Below, piece by piece: positions 1 through 8,951 of a DNA stretch of 45,357 bases (positions within the stretch are counted from its first letter, which is position 1; the number at the start of each line of letters is the position of its first letter). The stretch spans positions 1 through 45,357 of the forward strand of contig JAEDDX010000015.1 of assembly GCA_016293615.1 (NCBI GenBank). Direction: 5' to 3'. Under the pieces are notes generated by a model that was given only the letters and a program-made list of their open reading frames with translations, was not told the origin of the DNA and did no database searches. Position numbers and translations under genes: made by a program. Source of the stretch: Acetatifactor sp. GTDB lineage: Bacteria > Bacillota > Clostridia > Lachnospirales > Lachnospiraceae.

Positions 1-55
1 GCAAGGCGTGACCGCCGAACATGGCACAGCTGGCCGTTTCAGGAGACAATTTGCA

Positions 56-270
56 CTATACAAAGATTTCTGTGAAATGGATTCCATTTTCGCGCTTTTT
101 GGCTCTTGGTTTAGGTCTATACAAAGATTTCTGCGAAATGGATTCCATTTTTGGGGATTTTGTTGCTTAGTTTAGGTCTATACAAAGATTTATGCGAAAT
201 GGATTCCATTCTTGCGGTTTTTGGCTCTTGGTTTAGGTCTATACAAAGATTTCTGTGAAATGGATTCCAT
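56..270. repeat. Four 61-bp tandem repeats with palindromic cores
   Basis: Four copies of a 32-bp core begin at 56, 117, 178 and 239, an exact 61-bp period. The core reads CTATACAAAG, then ATTTCTGTGAAAT, then GGATTCCAT, with one or two changes per copy. The three 29-bp intervals (88-116, 149-177, 210-238) are themselves related and all end in TTTAGGT, so this is a tandem repeat and not a CRISPR array. Each core carries two overlapping palindromes, ATTTC-TGT-GAAAT and AAATGGA-T-TCCATTT, which share the GAAAT arm. The period is not a multiple of three and no reading frame is kept, so it is unlikely to be coding. Function unknown. Confidence 0.9.
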
Positions 271-339
271 GGCGATTGCATGCCTATGGATCGTTCGGTT
301 CCGAGCACAGTCTCCCTTCCCCTTGAAAGTGCATCTTGT

Positions 340-580
340 CGCGACTTTTGCCGCATACCATCCCCCCCATCGTCCGGGCTGCATCCTCCAATCGCTTCGC
401 GTTCGTCGGATGCACGGCTTTCGCCGCATACCATCCCCCATCGTCCGGGCTGCATCCTCCAATCGCTTCGCGTTCGTCGGATGCGCGGCTTTCGCCGCAT
501 ACCATCCCCCCATCGTCCGGGCTGCATCCTCCAAACGCTTCGCGTTCGTCGGATGCACGGCTTTCGCCGCATACCATCCC
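340..580. repeat. Three (plus a partial) 71/72-bp GC-rich tandem repeats
   Basis: Full units start at 368, 439 and 511 and run to 580. A partial unit at about 340-367 keeps only the end (GCCGCATACCATCC). Each unit holds an inverted repeat, TGCATCC ... GGATGCA, around a CG-rich loop containing CGCTTCGCGTTCG, so each can form a stem-loop on either strand. Units are nearly identical, implying recent expansion or conversion. The open frames crossing this stretch are by-products of the repeats. The array runs directly into the long hairpin at 573-637. Confidence 0.88.
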
Positions 581-637
581 TACAGCAAGGCCTCTGCTGT
601 AAGCAAGCTTACGCAGAGGCCTTGCCGTAGGGATGGT
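573..637. repeat. Very long near-perfect hairpin after spoIVB
   Basis: The arms are ACCATCCCTAC (573-583) with GTAGGGATGGT (627-637), then GCAAGGCCTCTGC with GCAGAGGCCTTGC, then GTAAGC with GCTTAC around an AA loop. This gives about 30 paired bases, broken only by an A/C mismatch and one bulged T. It starts 9 bases after the spoIVB stop codon. It could stop transcription or protect the mRNA 3' end, but no U-run follows on the minus strand, so it is not a canonical intrinsic terminator. It looks like the edge of the repetitive element to its left. Confidence 0.8.
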
Positions 638-645
638 GCCCGGAC

Positions 646-1998
646 TCAATGCTCCAGCATGTTTTCAATAAATATCCCGTAGCCTCTTTCGGGGTCGTTT
701 ACGAGGACATGTGTCACTGCGCCGATGATCTTGCCGTCCTGGATGATGGGGCTGCCGCTCATCCCCTGGATGATTCCTCCCGTCATATCAAGCAAATTCT
801 GATCTGTGACCTTCAGTTCGATTCCCTTATTGATCTTATCGTATTCTAAATGAATTGCTGTGATCTCCACATCGTAGTAACGCCTGGTTCCGTCCAGCAT
901 ACAGAGTATCTGCGCGGGTCCTTTCTGTATCTCCTGTTTGAATCCGATCGGCAAAGGAGAGGTCAGGTATTCTCCAACCTTGCTCATATCACAGCATCCA
1001 TGAATTCCACCGCTGTCGTTACGCGTAATGGTACCAAGGATCCTGTTATCGGCATAGGTGATCATCCCCGTAATCTCGCCGGGTGTTCCGGGTTCTCCCT
1101 TTCGAATGTTCACTATGCTGGTCTCATACAGGGTCCCGTTGCTCAACTGCATGATTTCACCGGTATCCACATCTGCGATGCCGTGTCCGAGCGCGCCATA
1201 TTCCCCTTTGCTGTCAAGATAGGTCATGGTGCCTATCCCCTGCGCATTGTCACGGATCCAAAGCCCCAGCCGGTAATTACCGTTTCTGTCCCTGCAGGGC
1301 GCTACGCTGACATTGATTTCCCTGCCTTCACGGCTGACAAGCAGGGAAAGCTCTTCTCCCCGGCTCTCTTCCATCCGGTCTAAGAGAATCTCCTTTCTCT
1401 CCGCCGGCTGCCCGTCTACCGCAAGAATGTAGTCTCCCGCCCGAAGCTTATTCTTCGCCGGGCAGTGTTGTTTATTGTCTTCCCCTTCAAACTTGGCCGT
1501 ACCCACCACCAGGATCCCGTCTGTTTCCACATATAAACCGATCGGTATGCCCAGCGGTATCAGTTCCCTGTCTTCAATTCCGACAATGTCGATCTGCTTA
1601 AACGGTATGAAGCCAAAGAGTTGCACCTGAATATTGCAGACGGTATCCGGATTCATTTTCAGGGTAAAGACCTTCCGAAGGTCGAAATCCTTTATATCCT
1701 CCGGAATGTTACTCTTGCCCCGGCTGCTGACGCTGACAATTCTCCCCTTCGCGGGAAGACACAAAGAAATCGTCTGCTCCATCCCGGCCCGTACCGTGAT
1801 ACAGGAGGGAATGCTGCTGTCGATCCGGTAATAGGCCACCCAGAATACGGCAGTGCAAATGACGGATATCAGAAAAAGACAACAGCCTCGAAGTACTTTG
1901 TGTTTCCATCTGCTTCTCTTGCAGGTGCGCACAATGGACGCAAGCTCCTCCCCCGCCTTATTCAGAATCTGCTCCTCATAACTGTCATTCTGCCTCAT
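646..1998 (-). CDS. spoIVB: SpoIVB serine peptidase (S55 family)
   Basis: Forespore-secreted signalling protease that triggers processing of pro-sigma-K through the SpoIVFA/FB complex during sporulation (family knowledge). Visible: a basic N-terminus, one membrane segment (about residues 37-58), a PDZ-like region (about 160-225), and the S55 peptidase domain with YGALGHGIADVDTG (catalytic His about 272) and IIQGMSGSPIIQDG (catalytic Ser), then the family's VLVNDPERGYGIF near the C-terminus. I start at the ATG at 1998 (450 aa). An in-frame ATG at 2052 would add 18 residues, but it touches the recN terminator hairpin and has no ribosome site; a GGAG lies 12 nt before 1998. Gene order recN-spoIVB is as in B. 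subtilis. Confidence 0.93.
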   Translation of the reverse strand: MRQNDSYEEQILNKAGEELASIVRTCKRSRWKHKVLRGCCLFLISVICTAVFWVAYYRIDSSIPSCITVRAGMEQTISLCLPAKGRIVSVSSRGKSNIPEDIKDFDLRKVFTLKMNPDTVCNIQVQLFGFIPFKQIDIVGIEDRELIPLGIPIGLYVETDGILVVGTAKFEGEDNKQHCPAKNKLRAGDYILAVDGQPAERKEILLDRMEESRGEELSLLVSREGREINVSVAPCRDRNGNYRLGLWIRDNAQGIGTMTYLDSKGEYGALGHGIADVDTGEIMQLSNGTLYETSIVNIRKGEPGTPGEITGMITYADNRILGTITRNDSGGIHGCCDMSKVGEYLTSPLPIGFKQEIQKGPAQILCMLDGTRRYYDVEITAIHLEYDKINKGIELKVTDQNLLDMTGGIIQGMSGSPIIQDGKIIGAVTHVLVNDPERGYGIFIENMLEH

Positions 1999-2050
1999 TT
2001 TCGCATCACACTCCGTAACCACAAATGTTCTGTCGTGCTTTTCGCACATC

Positions 2051-2080
2051 ATAAAAGAGACCCGAAAAGGGTCTCTTCTT
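2051..2080 (-). terminator. Intrinsic terminator after recN
   Basis: The minus strand reads AAGAGACCC-TTTTC-GGGTCTCTT followed by TTTATG. This is a 9-bp perfect stem (2055-2063 with 2069-2077) with a 5-nt loop and a short T-run, about 30 nt after the recN stop. It would separate the long housekeeping operon from spoIVB. Confidence 0.82.
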
Positions 2081-2106
2081 CGTTGTTACAAGTATGTGCA
2101 CAAAAA

Positions 2107-3786
2107 TCAGTTTCCATACACTTTCGCGGCGGCTGCCTGTGCTTTCATCTCTTTTGCATTTTGGAGAGCTGCCTGTGTCAGCGCATCGCTACCTAAAAGT
2201 CTGGCCAGTTCCTTCAGGCTGTTCTCCTCGTCAAGCTCATAAATGTCCGTGATGGTATTGTCATCCGTACTGCTCTTTTCGATGCAAAAATGACAATCCG
2301 CCATAGCCGCTATCTGCGGGAGGTGTGTGATGCAGATGACCTGATGTGCATGTGCCACCACATTCAGCTGCTCCGATACACACCATGCCGTTCTGCCGCT
2401 GATGCCTGCGTCGATTTCATCAAAAATCAGGGTATCGATATCATCCCGGCCGGCCATCACCGTCTTGATTGCAAGCATCACGCGGGACAATTCACCGCCG
2501 CTTGCCACCTGCCCGAGAGGTTTTACCGGTTCTCCGGGATTCGTGGAAATCAAAAACTCCACCTCATCCCATCCTTTCGCGGTAACGGTCTGTTCGGGGC
2601 GGACCGCAATCTCAAACAAAACAGTCGTAAAGTTCAAATGCTCCAGAGCCTCTTTCAGCTGTTTTTCCAGCACGGCGGCGTTCGCTTTCCGGATGACGGA
2701 AAGGGCGGCACAAGCCATCCTCAAATCTTCGTCCGCCTGACTCAGCTCTGTCTGCAGACCGGAAATAAAAGCATCATAATCCTCGAGCTTCTGCAACAGA
2801 GCTCGTCTATCTTCCGCATAGGCAAGTACTGCCTCCAGGGAGTTTCCATATTTTCCCTTCAACCGGTTCAGTTCGTTCAGCCGGCTTTCCGTCTGTGTAA
2901 AGGTCTCATCATCAAACTCGCAATCCGTCATGAAGTCCGCGACATCACGATTAAAATCACCCAGCAGAGTTTCAATCTCAGAGAGCTGATCGCTTAAGGT
3001 TTGGAGACCGGGATTGTATCCCGAAACACTCAACATCACACGAAGGGCCCTGCTGATGGCGTCGGACACCTCATGGCCCGTGTATTCGTACGCCTCGGAC
3101 AAGCCCTCCATAATCTTCTTGCTGTGGGTCATAAAGCGGTATTGATCTTCCAGCTGGGTATCCTCGCCCACAACCGGGTGTGCCGCCTCAATCTCATCCA
3201 GTTCAAACTGTGCGAGCGCCTGTTCCCTTAGTTTTGCGGCTTCATCCAAGGTCTCAGATTCCAGCTGCGCCTTGATGTTCCGGACACGAAGAAAAGCTTC
3301 TTCCACCTTCCTTTGTGCTTCCGTAAACCCATCGGTGCAGAAGCTGTCCAGAATCTCCAGGTGTTTTTTCCGATGCAACAGGGACTGGTGTTCATGCTGT
3401 CCGTGAATGTCGATCAATACCTCTGCCAGTTCCTTCACCTGTCTGGCGGTGACAGTCTCTCCGTTGATTCTGAAAACACTCTTTCCGACCTGCATGCGGC
3501 GGCTGATGAGTATTGCCTCATCCTCCGGTGAACCAAGCTCCATCTGCGCAAGCTTTTCCCGCACCCTGTCGCAATCGAGCGAAAAGGTAAGCTCGACCAG
3601 AGCCGTATCGGCTCCCTGTCTTAACATTTCTTTTTCAAATTTTGCACCGAGGGCGAGATTGATACTGCCGAGGAGCAGAGACTTACCCGCACCGGTCTCA
3701 CCGGTTAAAATATTGAGTCCTCTCTTGAACTCCACTTCTGTTTCTTCCATCAATGCCAGGTTTTTTACATGTAGATTTTGCAGCAT
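2107..3786 (-). CDS. recN: DNA repair protein RecN
   Basis: SMC-like ATPase acting early in double-strand-break repair. The 559-aa length is normal. Walker A is GETGAGKS (about residues 29-36), a central coiled-coil-rich region follows, then the ABC signature ASGGELSRVMLA and Walker B TLIFDEIDAGISG, then a His-switch-like CITHLPQIAAMAD. The start ATG at 3786 follows AAGGAG. It is the last gene before a terminator in the asp23-recN operon and follows argR by 40 bp, the conserved Firmicutes order. Confidence 0.97.
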   Translation of the reverse strand: MLQNLHVKNLALMEETEVEFKRGLNILTGETGAGKSLLLGSINLALGAKFEKEMLRQGADTALVELTFSLDCDRVREKLAQMELGSPEDEAILISRRMQVGKSVFRINGETVTARQVKELAEVLIDIHGQHEHQSLLHRKKHLEILDSFCTDGFTEAQRKVEEAFLRVRNIKAQLESETLDEAAKLREQALAQFELDEIEAAHPVVGEDTQLEDQYRFMTHSKKIMEGLSEAYEYTGHEVSDAISRALRVMLSVSGYNPGLQTLSDQLSEIETLLGDFNRDVADFMTDCEFDDETFTQTESRLNELNRLKGKYGNSLEAVLAYAEDRRALLQKLEDYDAFISGLQTELSQADEDLRMACAALSVIRKANAAVLEKQLKEALEHLNFTTVLFEIAVRPEQTVTAKGWDEVEFLISTNPGEPVKPLGQVASGGELSRVMLAIKTVMAGRDDIDTLIFDEIDAGISGRTAWCVSEQLNVVAHAHQVICITHLPQIAAMADCHFCIEKSSTDDNTITDIYELDEENSLKELARLLGSDALTQAALQNAKEMKAQAAAAKVYGN

Positions 3787-3826
3787 TTTTGATTCTCCTT
3801 ATGTCCTTCTCCGACATTGCCCTGTA

Positions 3827-4279
3827 TCACGCTTTCACAAAACCATGTATTTTATCCATCAGGGCGTGTGTTTCATCCACCGTCCTGACAGCGACAAAAA
3901 TCGTGTCGTCTCCCGCAATGCAGCCTACGACCTCCGGAAGCTTCAGTGCATCCAGCGCGGCCGCCACCGCCATTGCCATTCCTGATACTGTCTTGATGAC
4001 CAGAATGTTCTGAGCCATCTCCATCGAGGAAAATCCATCCCGGAGCACTCTGATATATTTATCTCCCATGTGTCCGTCATCCTGCTTCAGGACGATGTAT
4101 TTCTGACTGCCTCCGCCCAGCGAGATCTTGGAGAGTTTCAACTCTCTGATATCTCTGGAAATGGTTGCCTGTGTCACGTCAAACCCTGCGTCGCGCAGCC
4201 TTAAGGCCAGCTCCTCCTGAGTATCGATATCATACTTTTGAATCAACTCGATAATTTTACCCTGTCGAATCTTTTTCAT
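3827..4279 (-). CDS. argR: Arginine repressor ArgR/AhrC
   Basis: Arginine-responsive hexameric regulator of arginine biosynthesis and catabolism. The 150-aa length is typical. N-terminal winged helix (residues 1-70) has the signature TQATISRDIRELKLSKI. The C-terminal oligomerization and arginine-binding domain includes GCIAGDDTIFVAVRT, with the paired Asp residues that contact arginine. An AAGGAG lies 10 nt before the ATG. Gene order tlyA-nadK-argR-recN is common in clostridia. No ARG-box was identified by eye near it. Confidence 0.96.
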   Translation of the reverse strand: MKKIRQGKIIELIQKYDIDTQEELALRLRDAGFDVTQATISRDIRELKLSKISLGGGSQKYIVLKQDDGHMGDKYIRVLRDGFSSMEMAQNILVIKTVSGMAMAVAAALDALKLPEVVGCIAGDDTIFVAVRTVDETHALMDKIHGFVKA

Positions 4280-4321
4280 CTCAGAATTGCTCCTTTCCGC
4301 GGATGGTAAACTCTCCGCTTC

Positions 4322-5188
4322 CTAGCCCTCATACAGCTTCTTGTGCAGCACTTCCAAAAAGCTTACATCATTCAGCTGGATAAACTCTGTGCTTTTCTCA
4401 GACTGCGCAACCCTGATTCTGTCACCGGTTACCAGCTCAATGGTATGTGTGCCGTCGAAATTGACCTCCGCCGTCTGCACTCTCCCTTCCCGTCCTTTTG
4501 GGATCTCGATCTCAATGATATCCTCCGCTGAGAAGATAATGCTTCTCTGATTTAAGGAATGAGGACAGATCGGGGTCAGAATAATCATTCTCGCCCGGGG
4601 AGAAACGATCGGACCGCCGGCAGAGAGATTATACCCCGTGGAGCCGGTAGGCGTCGTCACGATCACACCGTCGGCGTTATAAGTATTCAGGAACTTTCCG
4701 TTGACATAGATATGAAACTGCATCACCTGCAGAATTCCCCGTCTGGTGATGACGATATCATTCAGGGACCAGCTCTCTTTCCTCGATCCGTCGTGAAGCG
4801 AAACAAAGCCGGAAAGCATCATTCTCTTCTCCTGCGTATACTCCCCGGCAATCAGGCGGTCCAAGGCTGCCGGAAGCTGTGCAGGCTCCACCTGCGTAAG
4901 GTAGCCCACGGTACCGAGGTTCACTCCCAGCATCGGTATGCCCAGCCCGCAGGTCTCTCTCGCAGCCTGCAGCACTGTGCCGTCTCCGCCGAGCACCAGA
5001 AGACAGTCCACATCCGTGGGCAGCTCCTTCAGCCTGCCGGACGCCTCAGTGTCAGACTCCTTCCAGTCTCCGCTGTCCGCAAGGATGGTTGCCTTTTGAG
5101 CGTTTTTTGTCAGATAGTCACTGATATAACGGGCGGTTTCCATATCGGGATCTTTATGCAGATTGGTATATACAAGAAAATGTTTCAT
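4322..5188 (-). CDS. nadK: NAD kinase
   Basis: Phosphorylates NAD+ to NADP+. At 288 aa it has family-typical length. Diagnostic motifs: LVLGGDGTVLQAAR (GGDGT at about residues 67-71), SLNDIVITR (the NE/D motif), and TGSTGYNLSAGGPIVSP (about residues 181-197), the NAD-binding loop. It lies between tlyA and argR with about 40-bp gaps, so it is probably co-transcribed. B. subtilis lacks nadK at this position, but clostridia commonly have it. Confidence 0.96.
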   Translation of the reverse strand: MKHFLVYTNLHKDPDMETARYISDYLTKNAQKATILADSGDWKESDTEASGRLKELPTDVDCLLVLGGDGTVLQAARETCGLGIPMLGVNLGTVGYLTQVEPAQLPAALDRLIAGEYTQEKRMMLSGFVSLHDGSRKESWSLNDIVITRRGILQVMQFHIYVNGKFLNTYNADGVIVTTPTGSTGYNLSAGGPIVSPRARMIILTPICPHSLNQRSIIFSAEDIIEIEIPKGREGRVQTAEVNFDGTHTIELVTGDRIRVAQSEKSTEFIQLNDVSFLEVLHKKLYEG

Positions 5189-5225
5189 CTTATGACTTCT
5201 TGCCTTTCTTAAGGGTCACACATGA

Positions 5226-6107
5226 CTACAGTGTATGGGAACGCTCCACGGTATCATTGACCAGCCGGGTCCACTCTTCACGGTTTGAAATACCGCTTCG
5301 CTGCTCAATCAGTTCCCGGAGGGCACTTTCTGCTTCTGCCTCCGTCATAAGGCGTACCTCATCCTCCGGCTCACTTTCCTTCCTGATATGAATCAAATAC
5401 TCGATATTGCCCTCCGGTCCCCTGATCGGCGAGTACTCCAGATGCAGTATGCGAAAACCGATCAGGTCAGCATAATCCATGATTTTGCTGATGACCTCGC
5501 GATGTACCTGCGGGTCTCTGACGACTCCGTTCTTGCCGACCTTCTCTCTGCCGGCCTCAAACTGGGGCTTGATCAGACATACCATCTCTCCGCCTTCCTT
5601 CAGCAGATTTCTGGCAGGTATCAGAATCTTGGTCAGGGAGATAAACGAGACATCCACGCTTGCAAAATCCAGCTGTTCTTCGATATCCTCCGGAAGCATG
5701 TATCGGAAATTGGTCTGCTCCATACAAACCACCCGCTCATCGTTTCGAAGCTTCCAGGCGAGCTGTCCGTGTCCCACATCGACAGAGTACACCTTGGAAG
5801 CGCCGTTTTGCAGCATACAGTCCGTAAAACCGCCGGTGGAAGCCCCGATGTCCATACAGACCCTGCCCTCCAGGGCGAAGTCCCATTGTTCCATTGCTTT
5901 CTCAAGCTTCAAGCCGCCGCGGCTCACATATTTCAGGGTACTGCCCCTCACCTCAAGCGTAATTTTGCTCTCGTCAAAGGCAGTGCCTGCCTTGTCTTCC
6001 TTTTGTCCGTTGACATAGACATTTCCGGACATAATGATTGCTTTTGCCTTCTCTCTTGAGGCTGCATATCCCTGATTGATCAGGATTACATCCAAACGCT
6101 CTTTCAT
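5226..6107 (-). CDS. tlyA: TlyA-family 2'-O rRNA methyltransferase
   Basis: 293-aa protein with an N-terminal S4 RNA-binding domain (residues about 1-65, with SREKAKAIIMSGNVYVNG) joined to an FtsJ/RrmJ-like methyltransferase domain. The SAM-binding motif is CMDIGASTGGFTDCMLQNGA and the catalytic core includes DFASVDVSFISL. TlyA methylates cytidine 2'-OH groups in 16S/23S rRNA, sensitising ribosomes to capreomycin; the Firmicutes YqxC group is less studied. The start overlaps the dxs stop as ATGA, indicating translational coupling. Confidence 0.93.
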   Translation of the reverse strand: MKERLDVILINQGYAASREKAKAIIMSGNVYVNGQKEDKAGTAFDESKITLEVRGSTLKYVSRGGLKLEKAMEQWDFALEGRVCMDIGASTGGFTDCMLQNGASKVYSVDVGHGQLAWKLRNDERVVCMEQTNFRYMLPEDIEEQLDFASVDVSFISLTKILIPARNLLKEGGEMVCLIKPQFEAGREKVGKNGVVRDPQVHREVISKIMDYADLIGFRILHLEYSPIRGPEGNIEYLIHIRKESEPEDEVRLMTEAEAESALRELIEQRSGISNREEWTRLVNDTVERSHTL

Positions 6108-7975
6108 TCCTGTTTTAACTTCTCCAACATCTGTTCCACTTTATCGACAATACCGGCGCAGTCAATGCCGAGCTTCTGTTTCAAAAGCTCCACATTGCCA
6201 TGCTCCACATATTCGTCCGGTATGCTGACGGTCAGGCATGCATTCGGCAGCCGGTGCGCATTGATGCATGCCAATACCTTCTCTCCATACCCTCCTGCTG
6301 CCACATTCTCCTCCATGGTCACGATCAAACGATGATCCCTGCAGGCTTCCAGCACGGCCTCCTCGTCGATGGGCTTGGCAAACCGCGCATTGATCAGACT
6401 GACGCCGAAGCCTTTCTTACGAAGCTCTTCCCTCACCGCCTCCGCTGTCCTGACCATGCTGCCCAGGGCAAAGAGTGCAATCTCCTTCTCCCGGTAAATC
6501 CACTCCGCCCGGCCAAGGCTCACAGGCTCGCGAAATTCCTTCAGTCCGCTGTAAGCAAGTCCTCTGGGGTAACGGATCGCTATCGGCCGTTCATAGGAAA
6601 CCGCAAATTTGATCATATCAGACAGCTCCCACATATTCTTAGGCGCACAGACCGTCATATTGGGAATGCCCGTCAGATAGGACAGATCAAAAATTCCCTG
6701 ATGGGTCTCTCCGTCGCTTCCTACCAGACCGGCCCGGTCAATCGCAAAGACCACCGGAAGATTCTGGATGCACACATCATGCACGATCTGATCATAGGCT
6801 CTTTGCAGGAAGGAGGAATAGATTGCCACAACAGGCTTCATGCCCCCTGCCGCCAGTCCCGCCGCAAAGGTAACCGCATGCTCCTCCGCGATCCCGACAT
6901 CGAAGAACCGGTCCGGGAACCGGTTGCGGAACCGTTTCAGACCCGTTCCGTCCGGCATCGCTGCCGTGATGGCCACGACCTTCTCATCCCTTTGCCCGAG
7001 CTTACACATAATGGTTGAAAACACATCCGTATAATTCGGCTCCGTCCGGTTTTTCAGGGGCAGTCCGGTCTCGACTGCGAAGGGTTCCGCTCCGTGAAAC
7101 CTTGCAGGATGCCGTTCCGCCGGCTCATACCCCTTGCCCTTCTGCGTCATGACATGAATCAGCACGGGACCCTCCACGCGCTTTGCCTCATTGATGACCT
7201 TCACCAGACCTGCGATGTCATGCCCGTCCACGGGCCCTAAGTAGGTAATCCCCATATCCTCGAAGAACATGCCCGGAATGACCAGCTGTTTAAAACTGCT
7301 CTTTGCTCTGCGGATACCGTTTATGGTGTTGTTTCCCACCTTTGTGCCCAACAGGGCATTGTATATTCCCTTCTTCAAGTCCAGATAACCGGTCGCGGTC
7401 CGAATATTGTTCAGGTACTTCGAAACGCCGCCGACATTTTCCGAGATGGACATATTATTATCATTTAAAATGATGATGAAGTTGGTCTCAAGCTTGGACG
7501 CATTGTTCAAGGCCTCGTAGGCCATGCCTCCGGTCAGTGAGCCGTCTCCGATCACAGAGACGATCGTGCGGTGCTCTCCCCTGATGTCCCTCGCCTTGAC
7601 AAGTCCCAGCGCTGCAGAAATCGAAGTCGAGCTGTGTCCGGTGTCAAACACGTCACAGTCACTCTCCTTGCGCTTCGGGAAACCGCTCATTCCATGATAC
7701 TGACGAAGCGTATCAAACTTATCCTTGCGCCCGGTCAGGATCTTGTGCGTGTACGACTGATGTCCCACGTCCCACACGATCTTATCCTCCGGGAGATTCA
7801 GGCTCAGATGCAGTGCCATGGTAAGCTCGACCACTCCCAAATTAGAACCGAGATGTCCGCCGGTGACACTGATCTTTTCAATGAGAAACTGTCGAATCTC
7901 CTCCGCCAGAGCATTCCAATTGGTCTTATCTATTTTTTTGATATCATTTGTCTCTTTGATCGTCTCTAAAAACAT
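6104..7975 (-). CDS. dxs: 1-deoxy-D-xylulose-5-phosphate synthase
   Basis: Thiamine-diphosphate enzyme condensing pyruvate and glyceraldehyde 3-phosphate, the first step of the MEP isoprenoid pathway. The 623-aa length is normal. Visible: GHQSYTHKILTGR, the TPP motif GDGSLTGGMAYEALNNA ending in LNDNNMSIS, YLGPVDGHD, the catalytic glutamate in FDVGIAEEHAVTFAAG, and a C-terminal transketolase domain with GDGETHQGIFD. It sits directly after ispA (28-bp gap) in the conserved xseB-ispA-dxs-tlyA order, linking precursor supply to prenyl synthesis. Confidence 0.97.
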   Translation of the reverse strand: MFLETIKETNDIKKIDKTNWNALAEEIRQFLIEKISVTGGHLGSNLGVVELTMALHLSLNLPEDKIVWDVGHQSYTHKILTGRKDKFDTLRQYHGMSGFPKRKESDCDVFDTGHSSTSISAALGLVKARDIRGEHRTIVSVIGDGSLTGGMAYEALNNASKLETNFIIILNDNNMSISENVGGVSKYLNNIRTATGYLDLKKGIYNALLGTKVGNNTINGIRRAKSSFKQLVIPGMFFEDMGITYLGPVDGHDIAGLVKVINEAKRVEGPVLIHVMTQKGKGYEPAERHPARFHGAEPFAVETGLPLKNRTEPNYTDVFSTIMCKLGQRDEKVVAITAAMPDGTGLKRFRNRFPDRFFDVGIAEEHAVTFAAGLAAGGMKPVVAIYSSFLQRAYDQIVHDVCIQNLPVVFAIDRAGLVGSDGETHQGIFDLSYLTGIPNMTVCAPKNMWELSDMIKFAVSYERPIAIRYPRGLAYSGLKEFREPVSLGRAEWIYREKEIALFALGSMVRTAEAVREELRKKGFGVSLINARFAKPIDEEAVLEACRDHRLIVTMEENVAAGGYGEKVLACINAHRLPNACLTVSIPDEYVEHGNVELLKQKLGIDCAGIVDKVEQMLEKLKQE

Positions 7976-8003
7976 GCTCTTCCCAATTTCCTTCTGACTG
8001 TGC

Positions 8004-8951
8004 TTACTTTCTTCTGCCGATCAGTTGCATCACCAATTCCTTCAGGAATTCATGCTCTCCCTCAAAGGAATCCAGTATCCTGACAGCCTCCAGGGAAAGC
8101 GTTTCCACCTCCCTCTCAGCCTGCTCCAGACCTTTCAGCCTCACATAAGTCTGCTTGTCATTCTGCGCATCACTGCCGACGGTCTTGCCAAGCTCCCCGG
8201 TGTCGCCGACAACATCCAGAATATCGTCCTGTATCTGGAACGCCAGTCCGATATGGCAGGCACAGCTCTCGAGCAAAGCGACCTGACTTTCACCAGCTCC
8301 CGCCAGAATGGCCCCTATCATCATAGGTGCCTGAATCAGAGCTGCGGTCTTGTTCTTATGAATGAAAAGGAGCTCCTCCTCACTCACCGACGCACCCTTT
8401 CCCTCGGCTTCCAGATCGACCGTCTGTCCGCCGATCATACCGTACACGCCGGCTTTTCTGCTCAAAACCTCCAAGGCCAGAACCGCCCTTTTTAAGCGTT
8501 CTTCCCCAGGGACGGTGCCTCCGCAATCTCCTGCCGCGATCCGGGCAAGTTCCTTCGCGACCGTCTCGAAAGCGTAGTTTAAAAGACCGTCGCCCGCAAG
8601 AATTCCCGTTGCCTCTCCATACTGATACCAGGTAGTGGGCTTGCCCCTCCTGAGCACATCGTTGTCCATTGCCGGAAGGTCATCGTGTACCAGGGAATAG
8701 GTGTGAATCATCTCAAGCGCCGCCATAAAAGGCTCTGCATACGCCTTCTCTTCCGTTCTGCCGCCGCACAGCAGAAAGCTTTCCCACAGGAAAATGGGAC
8801 GGAGTCTCTTTCCGCCCACACGGACACTATAATTCATTGCCTCCAGAACAGTCTTCTGGAGCCCCTCCTCCACAGGAAAGTACTGTTCCAGCACATCGTT
8901 GACATAGGCTGTCTTCTGCTTCAGAAGTTCCTGAAATCTACTGTTCTCCAC
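8004..8951 (-). CDS. ispA: Polyprenyl (farnesyl/geranyl) diphosphate synthase
   Basis: Short-chain trans-prenyl transferase that elongates DMAPP with IPP to C15/C20 diphosphates. The two Asp-rich motifs are present: VHDDLPAMDNDVLRRGKPT (first) and FQIQDDILDVVGD (second), plus GGKRLRP for IPP phosphate. I start at the GTG at 8951 (315 aa), 7 nt after GGAGGAG; a TTG two codons upstream is too close to that site. The start overlaps the end of xseB by 14 bp. Product length is not certain from sequence alone. Confidence 0.93.
   Translation of the reverse strand: MENSRFQELLKQKTAYVNDVLEQYFPVEEGLQKTVLEAMNYSVRVGGKRLRPIFLWESFLLCGGRTEEKAYAEPFMAALEMIHTYSLVHDDLPAMDNDVLRRGKPTTWYQYGEATGILAGDGLLNYAFETVAKELARIAAGDCGGTVPGEERLKRAVLALEVLSRKAGVYGMIGGQTVDLEAEGKGASVSEEELLFIHKNKTAALIQAPMMIGAILAGAGESQVALLESCACHIGLAFQIQDDILDVVGDTGELGKTVGSDAQNDKQTYVRLKGLEQAEREVETLSLEAVRILDSFEGEHEFLKELVMQLIGRRK

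Noticed and set aside
56..270. CRISPR array with 32-bp repeats and 29-bp spacers
   Set aside because: The intervals are related to each other and all end in TTTAGGT, and no cas gene is present.
573..637. Intrinsic terminator of spoIVB
   Set aside because: The stem is far longer than usual and no T-run follows on the minus strand.
117..682. Several overlapping open frames on both strands in the first 680 bases
   Set aside because: They arise from tandem repeats whose periods (61, 71 and 72 bp) do not keep one frame, and they lack ribosome sites or recognisable domains.
2000..2052. N-terminal 18 residues of SpoIVB from the upstream ATG
   Set aside because: That ATG abuts the recN terminator hairpin and lacks an SD; the downstream ATG at 1998 is more plausible.
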